A stretch of DNA of 64,000 bases from CATQGW01 sp965242565 (lineage in GTDB: Bacteria; Chloroflexota; Dehalococcoidia; Bin125). Positions 35,028 through 44,400 of the stretch are shown here, piece by piece. A model generated the notes under the pieces. That model did not search any database and had not been told where the DNA came from. It saw nothing but the letters and a program-made list of their open reading frames with translations. Made by a program: the position numbers and the translations under genes. Positions within the stretch are counted from its first letter, which is position 1, and the number at the start of each line of letters is the position of its first letter. The stretch spans positions 1,922,001 through 1,986,000 of the forward strand of contig OZ251457.1 in the NCBI GenBank assembly GCA_965242565.1, given 5' to 3'.

Positions 35028-36230
35028 ATGCCCGGACTCACAGGAAACGCAGCAATCGTCGGCATCGCCGAGTGGAAGCCCGAACGCCGACCCACCGCCC
35101 CGCCCATCTTCACCCTTGAACAGTGGGCCCAACTCACCCGCGAGGCGCTCGACGACGCCGGCCTCTCCCCCGCCGACGTCGACGGCATCTGCGCCACCAA
35201 CATCCGCGAATCCGACTCCTTCGTGCCCTCCACGATCACCGAATATCTCGGCCTGGAGGTCAACTTCGCCGAAGTGGTCGACCTCGGCGGCGCGAGCTGC
35301 GCCGCGATGGTCTGGCGCGCCGCCGCCGCCATCGAACTCGGCGTCGCCAACGTGGTCGTGATCGCCGCGCCCTCTTGGCCCTCGCCGCGCCCGCCCAATC
35401 CGCCGGCCGGGCCGAACAGCTGGCGCTTCGGCGCATCCAGCGCCAACTACGGCTCGCCCCAGGCCGAGTTCGACATCCCCTACGGCAACGTCGCGCAGAA
35501 CTGCGGCTACGCGCAGATCGCCACCCGCTACGGCGCGCAGTACGGCTACGACCCCGAAGCTCTCGCCAAGATCGCCGTTGACCAGCGCGTCAGCGCCAAT
35601 CACAACCCCGCCGCCGTTTTCCACGACAACCCGATCACCGTCGAAGACGTGATCAACTCGCCGATGATCGCCGACCCGCTCCACATGCTGGAGATCGTGA
35701 TGCCCTGCTTCGGCGGCGCGGCGCTGATCGTGGCGAGCAAAGAGGTCGCGCAGCGCTCCTCCAACCGCCCCATCTGGATCACCGGTTTCGGCGAGCGCGT
35801 GCTGCACAAGACGCCCACCTACGCCGCCGACCTGCTCGAAACCGCGCTCCTGCCCGCCGCCGAGTCCGCCTTCCAAATGTCCGGCCGCAGCCGCGCCGAT
35901 GTGGACCTGATCGATGTCTACGACTGCTACACGATCACGGTGCTGATGACGATCGAGGACTCCGGCTTCTGCCCGCGCGGCGAAGGCCAACGGTTCGTGC
36001 GCGAGCACGACCTCAGCTACGCCGGCGACTTCCCCTGCAACCCCTACGGCGGCCAGCTCGGCTTCGGACAGGCCGGCCTGGCCGGCGGCATGTCGCACAT
36101 CACCGACGCCGCCCGCCAACTGATGCGCCGCGCCGACACGCATCAGGTAGCCGACGCCGATGTCGCTTTTGTCACCGGCAACGGCGGGCTGATGAGCGAG
36201 CAGGTCGCGCTGATCCTGGAAGGCGACTAG
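35028..36230 (+). CDS. thiolase-family (SCP-x / lipid-transfer type) protein
   Basis: This is a 400-residue thiolase-fold protein of the SCP-x or lipid-transfer group that pairs with DUF35 proteins in acyl-CoA or sterol-like side-chain breakdown. Landmarks: LSPADVDGICATNI, VDLGGASCAAMVWRAAAAIE (the likely nucleophilic Cys), VDVYDCYTIT-like (DLIDVYDCYTIT), and NPYGGQLGFGQAGLAGGMSH. The last motif replaces the usual GHPxG with FGQAG, so the classical His is absent, as in many members of this group. The partner gene begins three bases after the stop. A -10-like TAGAAT is at 34994-34999 and TTGGAG precedes the ATG. Confidence 0.9.
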   Translation: MPGLTGNAAIVGIAEWKPERRPTAPPIFTLEQWAQLTREALDDAGLSPADVDGICATNIRESDSFVPSTITEYLGLEVNFAEVVDLGGASCAAMVWRAAAAIELGVANVVVIAAPSWPSPRPPNPPAGPNSWRFGASSANYGSPQAEFDIPYGNVAQNCGYAQIATRYGAQYGYDPEALAKIAVDQRVSANHNPAAVFHDNPITVEDVINSPMIADPLHMLEIVMPCFGGAALIVASKEVAQRSSNRPIWITGFGERVLHKTPTYAADLLETALLPAAESAFQMSGRSRADVDLIDVYDCYTITVLMTIEDSGFCPRGEGQRFVREHDLSYAGDFPCNPYGGQLGFGQAGLAGGMSHITDAARQLMRRADTHQVADADVAFVTGNGGLMSEQVALILEGD

Positions 36231-36233
36231 CAG

Positions 36234-36659
36234 ATGAGCGACACACCGACTGATGGGCCGCAACGCCCGCTGCCACAGCCAATCGAGCGCACCCGCCCCT
36301 TCTGGGACGGCCTGCGCGAGCGCAAGGTGCGCATCCAGTATTCGCCGTCGTCCGACCAGTGGGTCTTCTACCCGCGTTCGCACGCGCCGCTCACGCTGGC
36401 CGACGACCTCGAATGGCGCGAAATCGCCGGTACCGGCACGCTCTACACCTACACCATCGCCCGCCGCCCTACCGCCGCCGAATTCGTCGGCGAGGAACCG
36501 CAGATCATCGCCGTCGTCGAACTCGACGAAGGCCCGCGCCTGACCAGCACGCTGGTCAACGTGAAAGAAGACGCGATCACGGTCGGCATGCGCGTGCGGC
36601 CGGTCTTCGACGACATCGACGAGCAGATGACGCTGCTGCGCTACGAGCCGGCCGACTAG
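36234..36659 (+). CDS. DUF35 OB-fold protein, zinc-ribbon cysteines lost
   Basis: This is the 141-residue DUF35-type partner of thiolases. It has the N-terminal helix RPFWDGLRERKVRIQY, then the rubredoxin-like segment, which normally has four Cys, reads YSPSSDQWVFYPRSHAP with none, so it should not bind zinc. The OB fold follows (WREIAGTGTLYTYTIARRP, VNVKEDAITVGMRVRPVF). Relatives bind acyl-CoA and form complexes with thiolases. It is three bases after the thiolase stop and three bases before the sugar dehydrogenase start, which suggests cotranscription. Confidence 0.88.
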   Translation: MSDTPTDGPQRPLPQPIERTRPFWDGLRERKVRIQYSPSSDQWVFYPRSHAPLTLADDLEWREIAGTGTLYTYTIARRPTAAEFVGEEPQIIAVVELDEGPRLTSTLVNVKEDAITVGMRVRPVFDDIDEQMTLLRYEPAD

Positions 36660-36662
36660 TCG

Positions 36663-37991
36663 ATGCGCGCCGTTGCGGCACTCCTACTGCTCGCCGCGTT
36701 CTGGCTGGCGCTCGCCGCCTGCGGCGGCGGGGCGGAGCCGGCGCCCACGGCTGCCGAGCCGCAGACGCAGCCCCAACAAAACGATGAGCAGCCTGCGCCG
36801 CCCGATCAGTCTGAAGAAGAGGCCGACCAGCCCAACCAGCCCGAACCGGCGGCGCAGCAAGCGGCCGGATCGCAGCAGACCCAGCCGCCCGACGAGCCTG
36901 AGCCGCAGGCCGCGCCCGCGGACCCGCCGCCGGAGATCGCCGAGTTTGTCGAAGCGCTCGGCGGGCGCGCGTTCGAGCAACCGATCGAGCTGCTCGCCTG
37001 GCCGGGCGGCGGACTGCTCGTCGCCGAGCAGCGCGGCGGCGTCTCCCTCTATCTCGGCGACGGCTCGGTGCGCGGCGTCCTCGACCTCAGCGAGCGGGTG
37101 ATCTTCCGCGGCGAGCAGGGGCTGCTCAGCGTGGCGCTCGATCCCGAGTTCGTCGATCACCCCTTCCTCTACGTCTGGTACTCGCCGCGCGGAACGAACA
37201 TCGCGCGGCTCTCCCGCTTCCCGGTGGAGGGCGCGCTGGCCGACGCCGAGCGCGAGCTGATCATCATCGAAGTCGCGCAGCCCTTCCCCAACCACAACGG
37301 CGGCGCGGTGCGCTTCGGACCCGACGGCATGCTCTACCTCGGCATCGGCGACGGCGGCGCGGCCAACGATCCGCACGGACACGGACAGAACGCGCAAACG
37401 CTGCTGGGCGCAATCATCCGCATCGACGTGCGCGACGCCTCCACGCAATATCCCTACCGCGTGCCCGCCGACAACCCGCTGCTGGGCGTCGCCGGCGTCC
37501 GCCCCGAAATCTACGCCTGGGGCATGCGCAACCCCTGGCGCATGGCGTTCGATCCCGAAACCGGCGCACTCTGGTATGCCGATGTCGGGCAAAACCGCGT
37601 CGAAGAGGTGGGCATCATCGCGCCCGGCGGCAACCACGGCTGGAACGTCTTCGAAGGCACGGAATGCTTCGGGCGCGACGACGACTGCGCCGCGCTCGAC
37701 CACATCCCGCCGCTCGCCGAGTACGGCCACGATCTGGGCTGCTCCGTCACCGGCGGCGTGGTCTACCGCGGCGCGGAATTGCCCTGGCTCGACGGCGCCT
37801 ACCTCTTCGCCGACTACTGCTCGGGCCGCGTCTGGGCGCTCGAGCAGCTCGACGGCGCGTGGCAAATGCGCGAACTGGCGCAGCTCGACGCCCTGATCGC
37901 CTCCTTCGGCATCGACGCCGCAGGCGAGGTCTACCTGCTCACCTTCGACGGCCCCATCCTCCGCCTCAGCGCCGCCGCGGCGGGCGGGTAG
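36663..37991 (+). CDS. PQQ-dependent sugar dehydrogenase family lipoprotein
   Basis: This is a soluble glucose-dehydrogenase-like six-blade propeller of 442 residues. A lipobox (LALAACGGG) gives a lipid anchor. Residues 25-90 are a Gln/Pro/Glu-rich linker. The propeller shows GEQGLLSVALDP, PFPNHNGGAVRFGPDGMLYL, GIGDGGAANDPHGHGQ and WGMRNPWRMAFDP, then GGNHGWN and the calcium/PQQ surroundings typical of sGDH/HHIP-like proteins. Aldose oxidation is possible, but many members have no proven substrate. The stop TAG at 37989 overlaps a -10-like TAGCAT. Confidence 0.9.
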   Translation: MRAVAALLLLAAFWLALAACGGGAEPAPTAAEPQTQPQQNDEQPAPPDQSEEEADQPNQPEPAAQQAAGSQQTQPPDEPEPQAAPADPPPEIAEFVEALGGRAFEQPIELLAWPGGGLLVAEQRGGVSLYLGDGSVRGVLDLSERVIFRGEQGLLSVALDPEFVDHPFLYVWYSPRGTNIARLSRFPVEGALADAERELIIIEVAQPFPNHNGGAVRFGPDGMLYLGIGDGGAANDPHGHGQNAQTLLGAIIRIDVRDASTQYPYRVPADNPLLGVAGVRPEIYAWGMRNPWRMAFDPETGALWYADVGQNRVEEVGIIAPGGNHGWNVFEGTECFGRDDDCAALDHIPPLAEYGHDLGCSVTGGVVYRGAELPWLDGAYLFADYCSGRVWALEQLDGAWQMRELAQLDALIASFGIDAAGEVYLLTFDGPILRLSAAAAGG

Positions 37992-38030
37992 CATTGGGGC
38001 AACGGCCGGCGAACACTGAAGGAGGGCCAT

Positions 38031-39524
38031 GTGGCGCAATCGAGAGCATTCGGAACGACGCCGGCCCCGGAAATCCCCGACGGCCTCACCTGGCTTAACA
38101 CCGGCCGCGACCTCACCATGGCCGACCTGCACGGGCGGCTCACCATCCTCCACTTCTGGACCTACGCTTGAATCAACTGCCTGCATGTGCTTCCGCAGTT
38201 GCGGAAGCTTGAGCGCCGCTACCCCGACACCGTCCAGGTCGTCTCCGTCCACTCGCCCAAATTCCCCACCGAGCGCGAGACCGCCAACCTGCGCCAGGCC
38301 GTGCTGCGCCTGCGCATCGAGCACCCCGTGCTCAACGACGCCGACTTCCAGTTCTGGCAGCGCTACGGCGCGCGCGCCTGGCCCACCATCTTCTTCATCG
38401 ACCCGCGCGGCAACGTGATCGGTCTGCACGAGGGCGAACTGACCGAGGACATGGCCGCCCCGCTGATCGACGGCTGGCTCGCCGAGTACCAACAGGAATC
38501 CGTGCTCGCTGGTGAGCCTCTCGCCCTGACCCGCGAAACCGGCGCAGAGAGCGCCCTCTCCTTCCCCGGCAAGGTCGCCTGGGACGACGCGAGCGGGCGG
38601 CTGATCGTCGCCGACACCAACAACGACCGCATCCTCGTCGCCGATCTCGAGGGCAACGTCTCGCTGGTCGTGGGCGGCGCGGGCGCGGGCTTCGAGGACG
38701 GTGGCGCGAGCGAGGCCAAGTTCAACCAGCCGCAAGGCGTCGCAATTGACGGCGACGCGATCTACGTCGCCGACAACGAAAACCACGCCATCCGCCGCAT
38801 CGATCTGCCGTCGGGCGAAGTGCGAACCATCGCCGGCACCGGCGAGCAGGCGCGGATGATGCCCTCCGGCGCGCCCGCCGCCCAGACCGCGCTCAGCTCC
38901 CCCTGGGATGTCGCCGTGCGTGACGGACAGCTCTACATCGCCATGGCCGGCATCCACCAACTCTGGTCCATGGACCTGCGCGCCGGCGACTCCGCGACCG
39001 TCGCCCCTTGGGCCGGCAGCGGACGCGAGGGCATCGTCGACGGGCCCCGCGAGCAGGCCGAACTCGCCCAGCCCAGCGGACTCGCCGTGGGCGAGTCGGG
39101 GTTGGCCTTCGCCGACAGCGAATCCAGCGGCGCGCGCGAGGTGACCTGGGACGGCCGCGTCGAAACCTTCATCGGCAAAATCGGCAGCCTCTTCCACTTC
39201 GGCGACGAAGACGGCGCCCGTGAGCGCGCCAAGCTCCAGCACCCGCTCGACCTCGCCTGGCTCGGCGACGAGCTCTACGTCGCTGACACCTTCAACCACA
39301 AAATCAAGCAGGTCTACCCGCGCATGCAGAGCGTCCAGACCGTCCTCGGCGGCCACGGCGACGCCCTCGGCGCGTTCTCCGAAACCCAACTCAACGAGCC
39401 CGGCGGCCTCTGCGCCGGCCCCGACCGTTCCCTGATCGTCGCCGACACCAACAACCACCGCATCGTCCAGCTCGACCTCGCCTCAGCCCGCTCCCGCGAA
39501 ATCCCCCTCCGCCTCGATCGGTAG
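38031..39524 (+). CDS. thioredoxin-NHL selenoprotein (in-frame UGA at Sec47)
   Basis: This is a 497-residue NHLRC2-like protein if TGA at 38169-38171 is read as selenocysteine. The start is GTG 38031 with AAGGAGGG six bases upstream. The N-terminal thioredoxin-like domain (about 15-155) reads LTILHFWTYA-U-INCLHVLPQ; relatives have FWTYCCINCMHVLP, so U occupies the first Cys of CxxC. The cis-Pro loop ARAWPTIFFIDP is intact. A six-blade NHL propeller follows (about 165-497) with repeated LIVADTNNDRI, IYVADNENHAI and LYVADTFNHKI. The frame is perfect on both sides of the TGA and a SECIS-like hairpin follows it. It has no signal peptide. Without Sec insertion the gene would be broken. Confidence 0.82.
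38169..38208 (+). promoter_or_regulatory. candidate bacterial SECIS element after UGA
   Basis: After TGA (38169-38171) a perfect stem CTTCCGC/GCGGAAG (38190-38196 with 38201-38207), extended to eight pairs by G38189-C38208, closes a four-base AGTT loop. G lies at loop position 2 and is 26 bases after the UGA. These values fit the general rule for bacterial SECIS (a short hairpin just 3' of UGA with G in the first two loop positions). SelB would bind it. Confidence 0.72.
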
Positions 39525-39552
39525 AGTGGGTGATCAGGGGAGGAGTCGAACG

Positions 39553-40581
39553 ATGTCGATCAGCGATCGCGCCGGCCAGCGGGGCGCGCCCTCGGGGACC
39601 GTGGAGGCGACGCCATCGGTGATTGCGTGGGCGCTCGCCGAGTCCGGTATGGACGCGGCGGAACTCGCGCGGCGCGTCGGCGTGTCGGAGGGCGAGATCG
39701 GCAGCTGGATCGCGGCGGAGAGTCGGCCGCGACGCAACGAGTTTCGCAGGCTCGCCCAAGCGGTAGGCCGCCCCGAGGCCGTGTTCTTTCTGCCGTCGCC
39801 GCCCGCGGAATCGGGCATTCCCCAACAGTTTTGTTCGCTCGGCAAACCGGACCCGATGCTGGACCGCCGGTTAGTGCTTGAGATCCGCCGCGCGCGGCGA
39901 ATTCAGGAGCTGATCAGCTGGATACGCAAGGATGCGGGCCAGCGTCCGGCCTGCTCGTCATCCTTGCCGCGCCTGCGCGTTGGCGAGGATATCCCAACGG
40001 CGGCGGCGGAGCTGCGCCGCTGGCTTGGCCTGCCCGCTGCCGCGCAGGACGACCCGCCCGGTGCGCCGAATGAGTTTCGCTCGCTGCGCGAGGCATTGGA
40101 GCGCAGCGGAGTGATCGTGATGCAACGGCGAGTGGGGGACGAGCAGATTCGGGGTTTCGCCGTCGCCGACGACCGGGCGCCGCTGATCGTCGTCAACCTC
40201 GCGGAAGCCTCACATAAGCGCGCACTCACCCTGATCCACGAGTTGGCTCATCTCGCGTCGGAATCTGTTTCGGTCTGCGTTGCGCCGAGCGTCGATCCCG
40301 AGCTGCGCGATATCGAAGAATGGTGCGATCTCGTCGCCGCCGACGTCCTGTCGTCTTACAACGCGGGAGAGCAGCTGACGACCTCCGGCGACTTGGCTCC
40401 GAACGGCGCGGCGGCGCGTCGCATCCACGAGTTCGGCGCGCCGGTCATACAGGTGCTCCATCACGCTGAGCAACGGGATCGAATTACGCTCCACGATGTG
40501 TTCGATCACCTCGAACTCAACAGCGATGAATGGGACGATCTGCTAAGCGAACTCAAACAGCCGGAGCACCCGCTTGCCTGA
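39553..40581 (+). CDS. XRE-type HTH with ImmA/IrrE metallopeptidase domain
   Basis: This is a 342-residue protein, an XRE helix-turn-helix (about 15-70; AELARRVGVSEGEIGSWIAA) joined to an ImmA/IrrE zincin (about 150-300). The zinc site is LIHELAHLASES then a downstream DIEEWCDLVAADVL, the usual Glu/Asp helix. Proteins of this type act as antitoxins or as repressor-cleaving peptidases. Its end overlaps the next gene, a PIN-like toxin candidate, by eight bases, the common layout of ImmA-DUF4411 pairs. ATG 39553 has GGGAGGAG upstream; TAGAGT at 39522-39527 may be a -10 box. Confidence 0.88.
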   Translation: MSISDRAGQRGAPSGTVEATPSVIAWALAESGMDAAELARRVGVSEGEIGSWIAAESRPRRNEFRRLAQAVGRPEAVFFLPSPPAESGIPQQFCSLGKPDPMLDRRLVLEIRRARRIQELISWIRKDAGQRPACSSSLPRLRVGEDIPTAAAELRRWLGLPAAAQDDPPGAPNEFRSLREALERSGVIVMQRRVGDEQIRGFAVADDRAPLIVVNLAEASHKRALTLIHELAHLASESVSVCVAPSVDPELRDIEEWCDLVAADVLSSYNAGEQLTTSGDLAPNGAAARRIHEFGAPVIQVLHHAEQRDRITLHDVFDHLELNSDEWDDLLSELKQPEHPLA

Positions 40582-41086
40582 TGTCTGGATCTTCGACAGC
40601 TCGGGCATTATCGACATCCGCCGTGAGATCCCCGATACGCGAGCAGCCATCCGCCGCGAACTCCTCGCTCGGATGGCCGCGATGGTGGACGCGGAGGCGC
40701 TCTGCTTTCCCCATCAGGTGTACAGCGAACTGACTGCGCAACCGACGGACGACATCTTCGCAGTGTGGGCGAAACAGGTCCGCCGGGGCATCCGCCGCCA
40801 CTACGCGCCGCCCGAATCGATAGTGCGCGAAGTGCTTGCGCGACAGCCGCTGCTCGCCGACGCGAGAAAGCAGACCGTGGACGCGGATCCCTACGTCGTT
40901 GCTCAGGCGCTCGCGATTCGGCGAGATGGGTCAAGCGTCGCAATCGTCACCCGGGACTACGTCGACAGGTTGCCGCACACAACCTCGATCGCAACCGCGT
41001 GCGACGATCCGGCAATCGCCGTTCCACACATGCGTTTGCCTGAGTTCTGCGACGCCATCGGCTTCGATCTGGCGCGCGATCCATAA
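40574..41086 (+). CDS. DUF4411 PIN-like protein, putative toxin
   Basis: This is a 170-residue PIN-like nuclease of the DUF4411 group. Acidic residues of a PIN site are visible: WIFDSSGIIDIRRE (Asp8), YSELTAQ (Glu), ADPYVVAQAL (Asp) and VTRDYVDR. The start is TTG at 40574, overlapping the ImmA stop by eight bases, which implies translational coupling and low toxin output. Such pairs are regarded as toxin-antitoxin systems. The predicted action is RNA cutting. No other start fits the family's opening. Confidence 0.85.
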   Translation: MPDVWIFDSSGIIDIRREIPDTRAAIRRELLARMAAMVDAEALCFPHQVYSELTAQPTDDIFAVWAKQVRRGIRRHYAPPESIVREVLARQPLLADARKQTVDADPYVVAQALAIRRDGSSVAIVTRDYVDRLPHTTSIATACDDPAIAVPHMRLPEFCDAIGFDLARDP

Positions 41087-41453
41087 ACGCTCGATTACCG
41101 TCTAGCGCCCAGCTGACGTTGACCGCTGTGAAGCTGTCTGCCTGATCCGCAGCCACTCCTCCCCGTCATACCCGCTCCCACACCTCCGCCCTACTCGCTC
41201 CCACCTCCGTCATACCCGCGCTTGCCGCGGGTATCTCGACGCAAACAGCACCATCGTCGCGCCTCACCACCCCCTCCGCCATCCACGCCCTCGACCAAAT
41301 CGGCGCGACGGAGAGTTGGGCGACGGAGGCGAAGCGCTGCGCGACAACATACCCTGACCACCCCCTGCCAAACCTGACCAAAGCCAACCACCTCTGACCA
41401 ACGCGGCGACTACCTCGAACGCCCGTTCCCTGACATCCGCTACACTGTCCCCC
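41087..41453. repeat. intergenic with family A hairpin and TGACCA-type repeats
   Basis: This stretch of 367 bases has no gene. A family A hairpin is at 41208-41238. A TGACC-rich stretch at 41352-41400 (CCTGACCACCCCCTGCCAAACC...) resembles the direct repeats at 17798-17942. A -10-like TACACT at 41441-41446 lies only eight bases before the next ATG, which suggests a leaderless or nearly leaderless message. Confidence 0.6.
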
Positions 41454-44400
41454 ATGCCCGCCCACGAACACACCATCAACACCGCCCTCGGCGAGGTCCT
41501 CCAGGAACTCCGACCCACCAGCTGGAACGTGCGCGCTGAAGAACGCGGAACGCTCCGGAACAGCGCAAAGCGCCCCGACATCCTGATCCTCGAACCCGCC
41601 GGTTGGCCCGTCGTGATCGAAGCCGAGCGCGAGAACTACGCCAGCGCCGAGCAAGACGCCCGCGCCCGCCTCGGCGAAACCGCCACAGGAGCCAGCGGCC
41701 GCATCGAAAGCGCCATCGCGCTCGTCTACCCGCCCGATGTCCGCGAGCAGACGGGCGGCAGAGCGATTCGCGCCGCGCTGAGAGCGACGGACGCTCTCGA
41801 GTACGCCCTCTACAGCGCCACCTCCGTCGATGCCGTCGAGCGCCTCCCCGAATCCGGCTGGCTGCGCGGCAACGTGCGCGACCTGGCGATGCTCGCCCAG
41901 CGCGCCGCCATTCCCGCCCAGCGCGTTGAGCGCCTGGTCGACGCGCTCGAATCCGGTGTGAGCGCGGCGGCGGGCGAGTTCAACCGCCGGCACCGCTCGC
42001 ACGGCGTCGGCATCGGGGGAGCCGTCGCCGAGGTGTTGGGCCAGAGCGACGACCAGGCCGGGCAGACCCGCCTGATGGCGATGACCGTACTGATCAACGC
42101 GCTGATCTTCCACGAGTCGCTGGCGCAGGCCGGGCTGGCGCTGGACGACGAGCGGACCGTCGCGCTCGCGCAGCAGTTCAACTCAACCGCGTCGGGCTTC
42201 GATCAGCAGGCGATCATCGCGGAGTGGCGGGCGATCCTGGAGGTCAACTACTGGCCGATCTTCGCGACCGCCGGCGAGATTCTCCAGCGGCTCCCAATCG
42301 CGACCGCGAACGCCGTGCTGCAACCGCTCTGGGAAGCCGCCCGGCAGCTGATCCGCGGCGGCGTGACCAAGTCGCACGACCTGACCGGCGTGATCTTCCA
42401 GCGGTTGATCGCCGATCGCAAGTTTCTCGCCACCTACTACACGCGCCCGGCCGCCGCCGCGCTGCTGGCCGGCTTGGCGCTGCATCCGCGCGGCGCCTCC
42501 GACGGCGCGGGCTGGGGCGACGCGGAGGCGGTCGCCGGTCTCCAGATCGGCGATTTCGCCTGCGGCACGGGCACGTTGCTGGCGGCCGCCTACCAGCGCG
42601 TCTCGCTGCTGCACGAGCTGCACGGCGGCGACCCGCAGGCGCTGCACGCGCCGATGATGCGCGACGGCCTGGTCGGGCTGGATGTGCTCAACATCGCCGT
42701 GCATCTGACCGCCACGATGCTGGCCGGCAGCCATCCCGACACGCCGTTCGACGGCGACTGTCTGCTCACCATGCCCTACGGCACGCAGAACGGCGACTCG
42801 GTCGCGATCGGCTCGCTCGACCTGTTGGCCGCGGAGACGCAGGGCAACCTGATCGACGCCGCGGTGGCGATGACGGCGGGCGGCCACGCGCCCAAGGAGG
42901 TGCCGGACCTCGTCTCGCGGCTCGGACACGGCAAGTTCGACCTGGTGATCATGAATCCGCCGTTCACCCGCTACACCGGCAACGAGGGCTTCAAGATCGG
43001 CGCGGGCAATCCGGCCTTCGGCGCGTTCGAGACGACCGAGCACGACCGCGACCGCATGCGCCGCGCGTTGCAGCGCTCGCGCGGCGCCGGCACCTTGGGC
43101 GGCGGCAACGCCGGGCTGGCGGCGGATTTCCTGGACCTCGCGCTGCGCAAGCTGACCGAGCGCGGCGCACTGGCGCTGGTGCTGCCGCTGAGTGCGCTCA
43201 GCGGGGTGGACTGGCAGGCCGCGCGCGCCGCGCTGCGCAATCAGTTCGACGAGCTGACGGTCGTCACCGTGGCGGGCGCGAAGTCGGACGACTCGTCGTT
43301 CTCCGCCGACACGGGCATGGCCGACTGCCTGATCGTCGCCGCGCGGAGCGGCGCGCAGGCTGATCGGCCGCGCGCGGAGCGGGCGCGGTTCATCGTGCTG
43401 GACGCGCGGCCGGGCTCCGCGCAGGAAGGCGCGCTGCTGGCCGCCGAGATCCTGCGGGCCGGCGCGAACGGATCGGTCGCGCGGCTGGAAGACCCGACCA
43501 GCAGCACGACGCTGCGGCTCGGCGGCGCGGCCTACGGCTCGATCGTCGACGCGCCGCTGCCGGACGAAGGCGGTTGGCCGATCGCCGGCGTCGCCGACCT
43601 GCAGCTGGCGGCGGCCGCGCACAACCTCGCCGGCTCCGGCGCGTTCCCGCTGCTCTTCCACGGCGACGACGGTGTGCGCATTCCGGTCGCGCCGCTGGGC
43701 GCAATCGCCGAACGCGGTCCGTATCACATGGACATCAAGGGCAAGAACAGCGACGGCACGGCGCGCGGCCCGTTCAGCATCACCCGCCCGCCGCGCGTGC
43801 CTGTGCCAACCTACCCGGTGCTCTGGAGGCACGACGCAAAGCGCGAGCGCACCTTGCAGATCGAGCCGGACACGCAGGGCGAGGTGATCAACGGCGCGAC
43901 CGATGAAGAGCGGGCCGCCATTCTGCGCAAGACGCCCGAAGTCTGGGCCAGCGCCACCCGCGCCCACTACAACCGCGATCTACGGTTCAACTCGCAATCG
44001 CTGATCGCCGCGATGACGGAGCGGAAGTGCATCGGCGGGCGCGGCTGGCCGTCCGTGATCTTCGCGGACACCGCGCACGAGTACGCATTCGCGCTCTGGT
44101 GCAACTCCTCGATCGGCTTGCTGATCCACTGGTGGGTCAGCAACAAGACGCAGGCGGGGCGGGGCTCTACGCCGATCACGAGCATCCCCGCCATCCCAAC
44201 GCTCGATACCCGCGCGCTGACCGATGCGCAGCACGCCGCCGCCCGCGAAGCGTTCGAAGCGATGCGCGAACTCCGCTTCCTCCCGTTCGACCAGATCGAC
44301 GAGGACCCGGCCCGCGCGGAGCTGGACCGCCGCCTGCTCGTCGACGTCCTCGGCCTGCCAGCTTCCCTCTGCGAGGAGGACGGCCCCATTGACCTGCTCC

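Noticed and set aside
38169..38171. TGA in the thioredoxin gene as an ordinary nonsense mutation
   Set aside because: A random stop would be unlikely to fall exactly on the catalytic Cys codon and to be followed by a hairpin of SECIS form at the right distance. Still possible, so listed as a test.
38029..38418. ATG at 38029 as the start of a 129-residue protein in another frame
   Set aside because: It gives low-complexity Ser/Pro/Arg/Thr sequence, whereas GTG 38031 gives a continuous thioredoxin domain when TGA is read as Sec.
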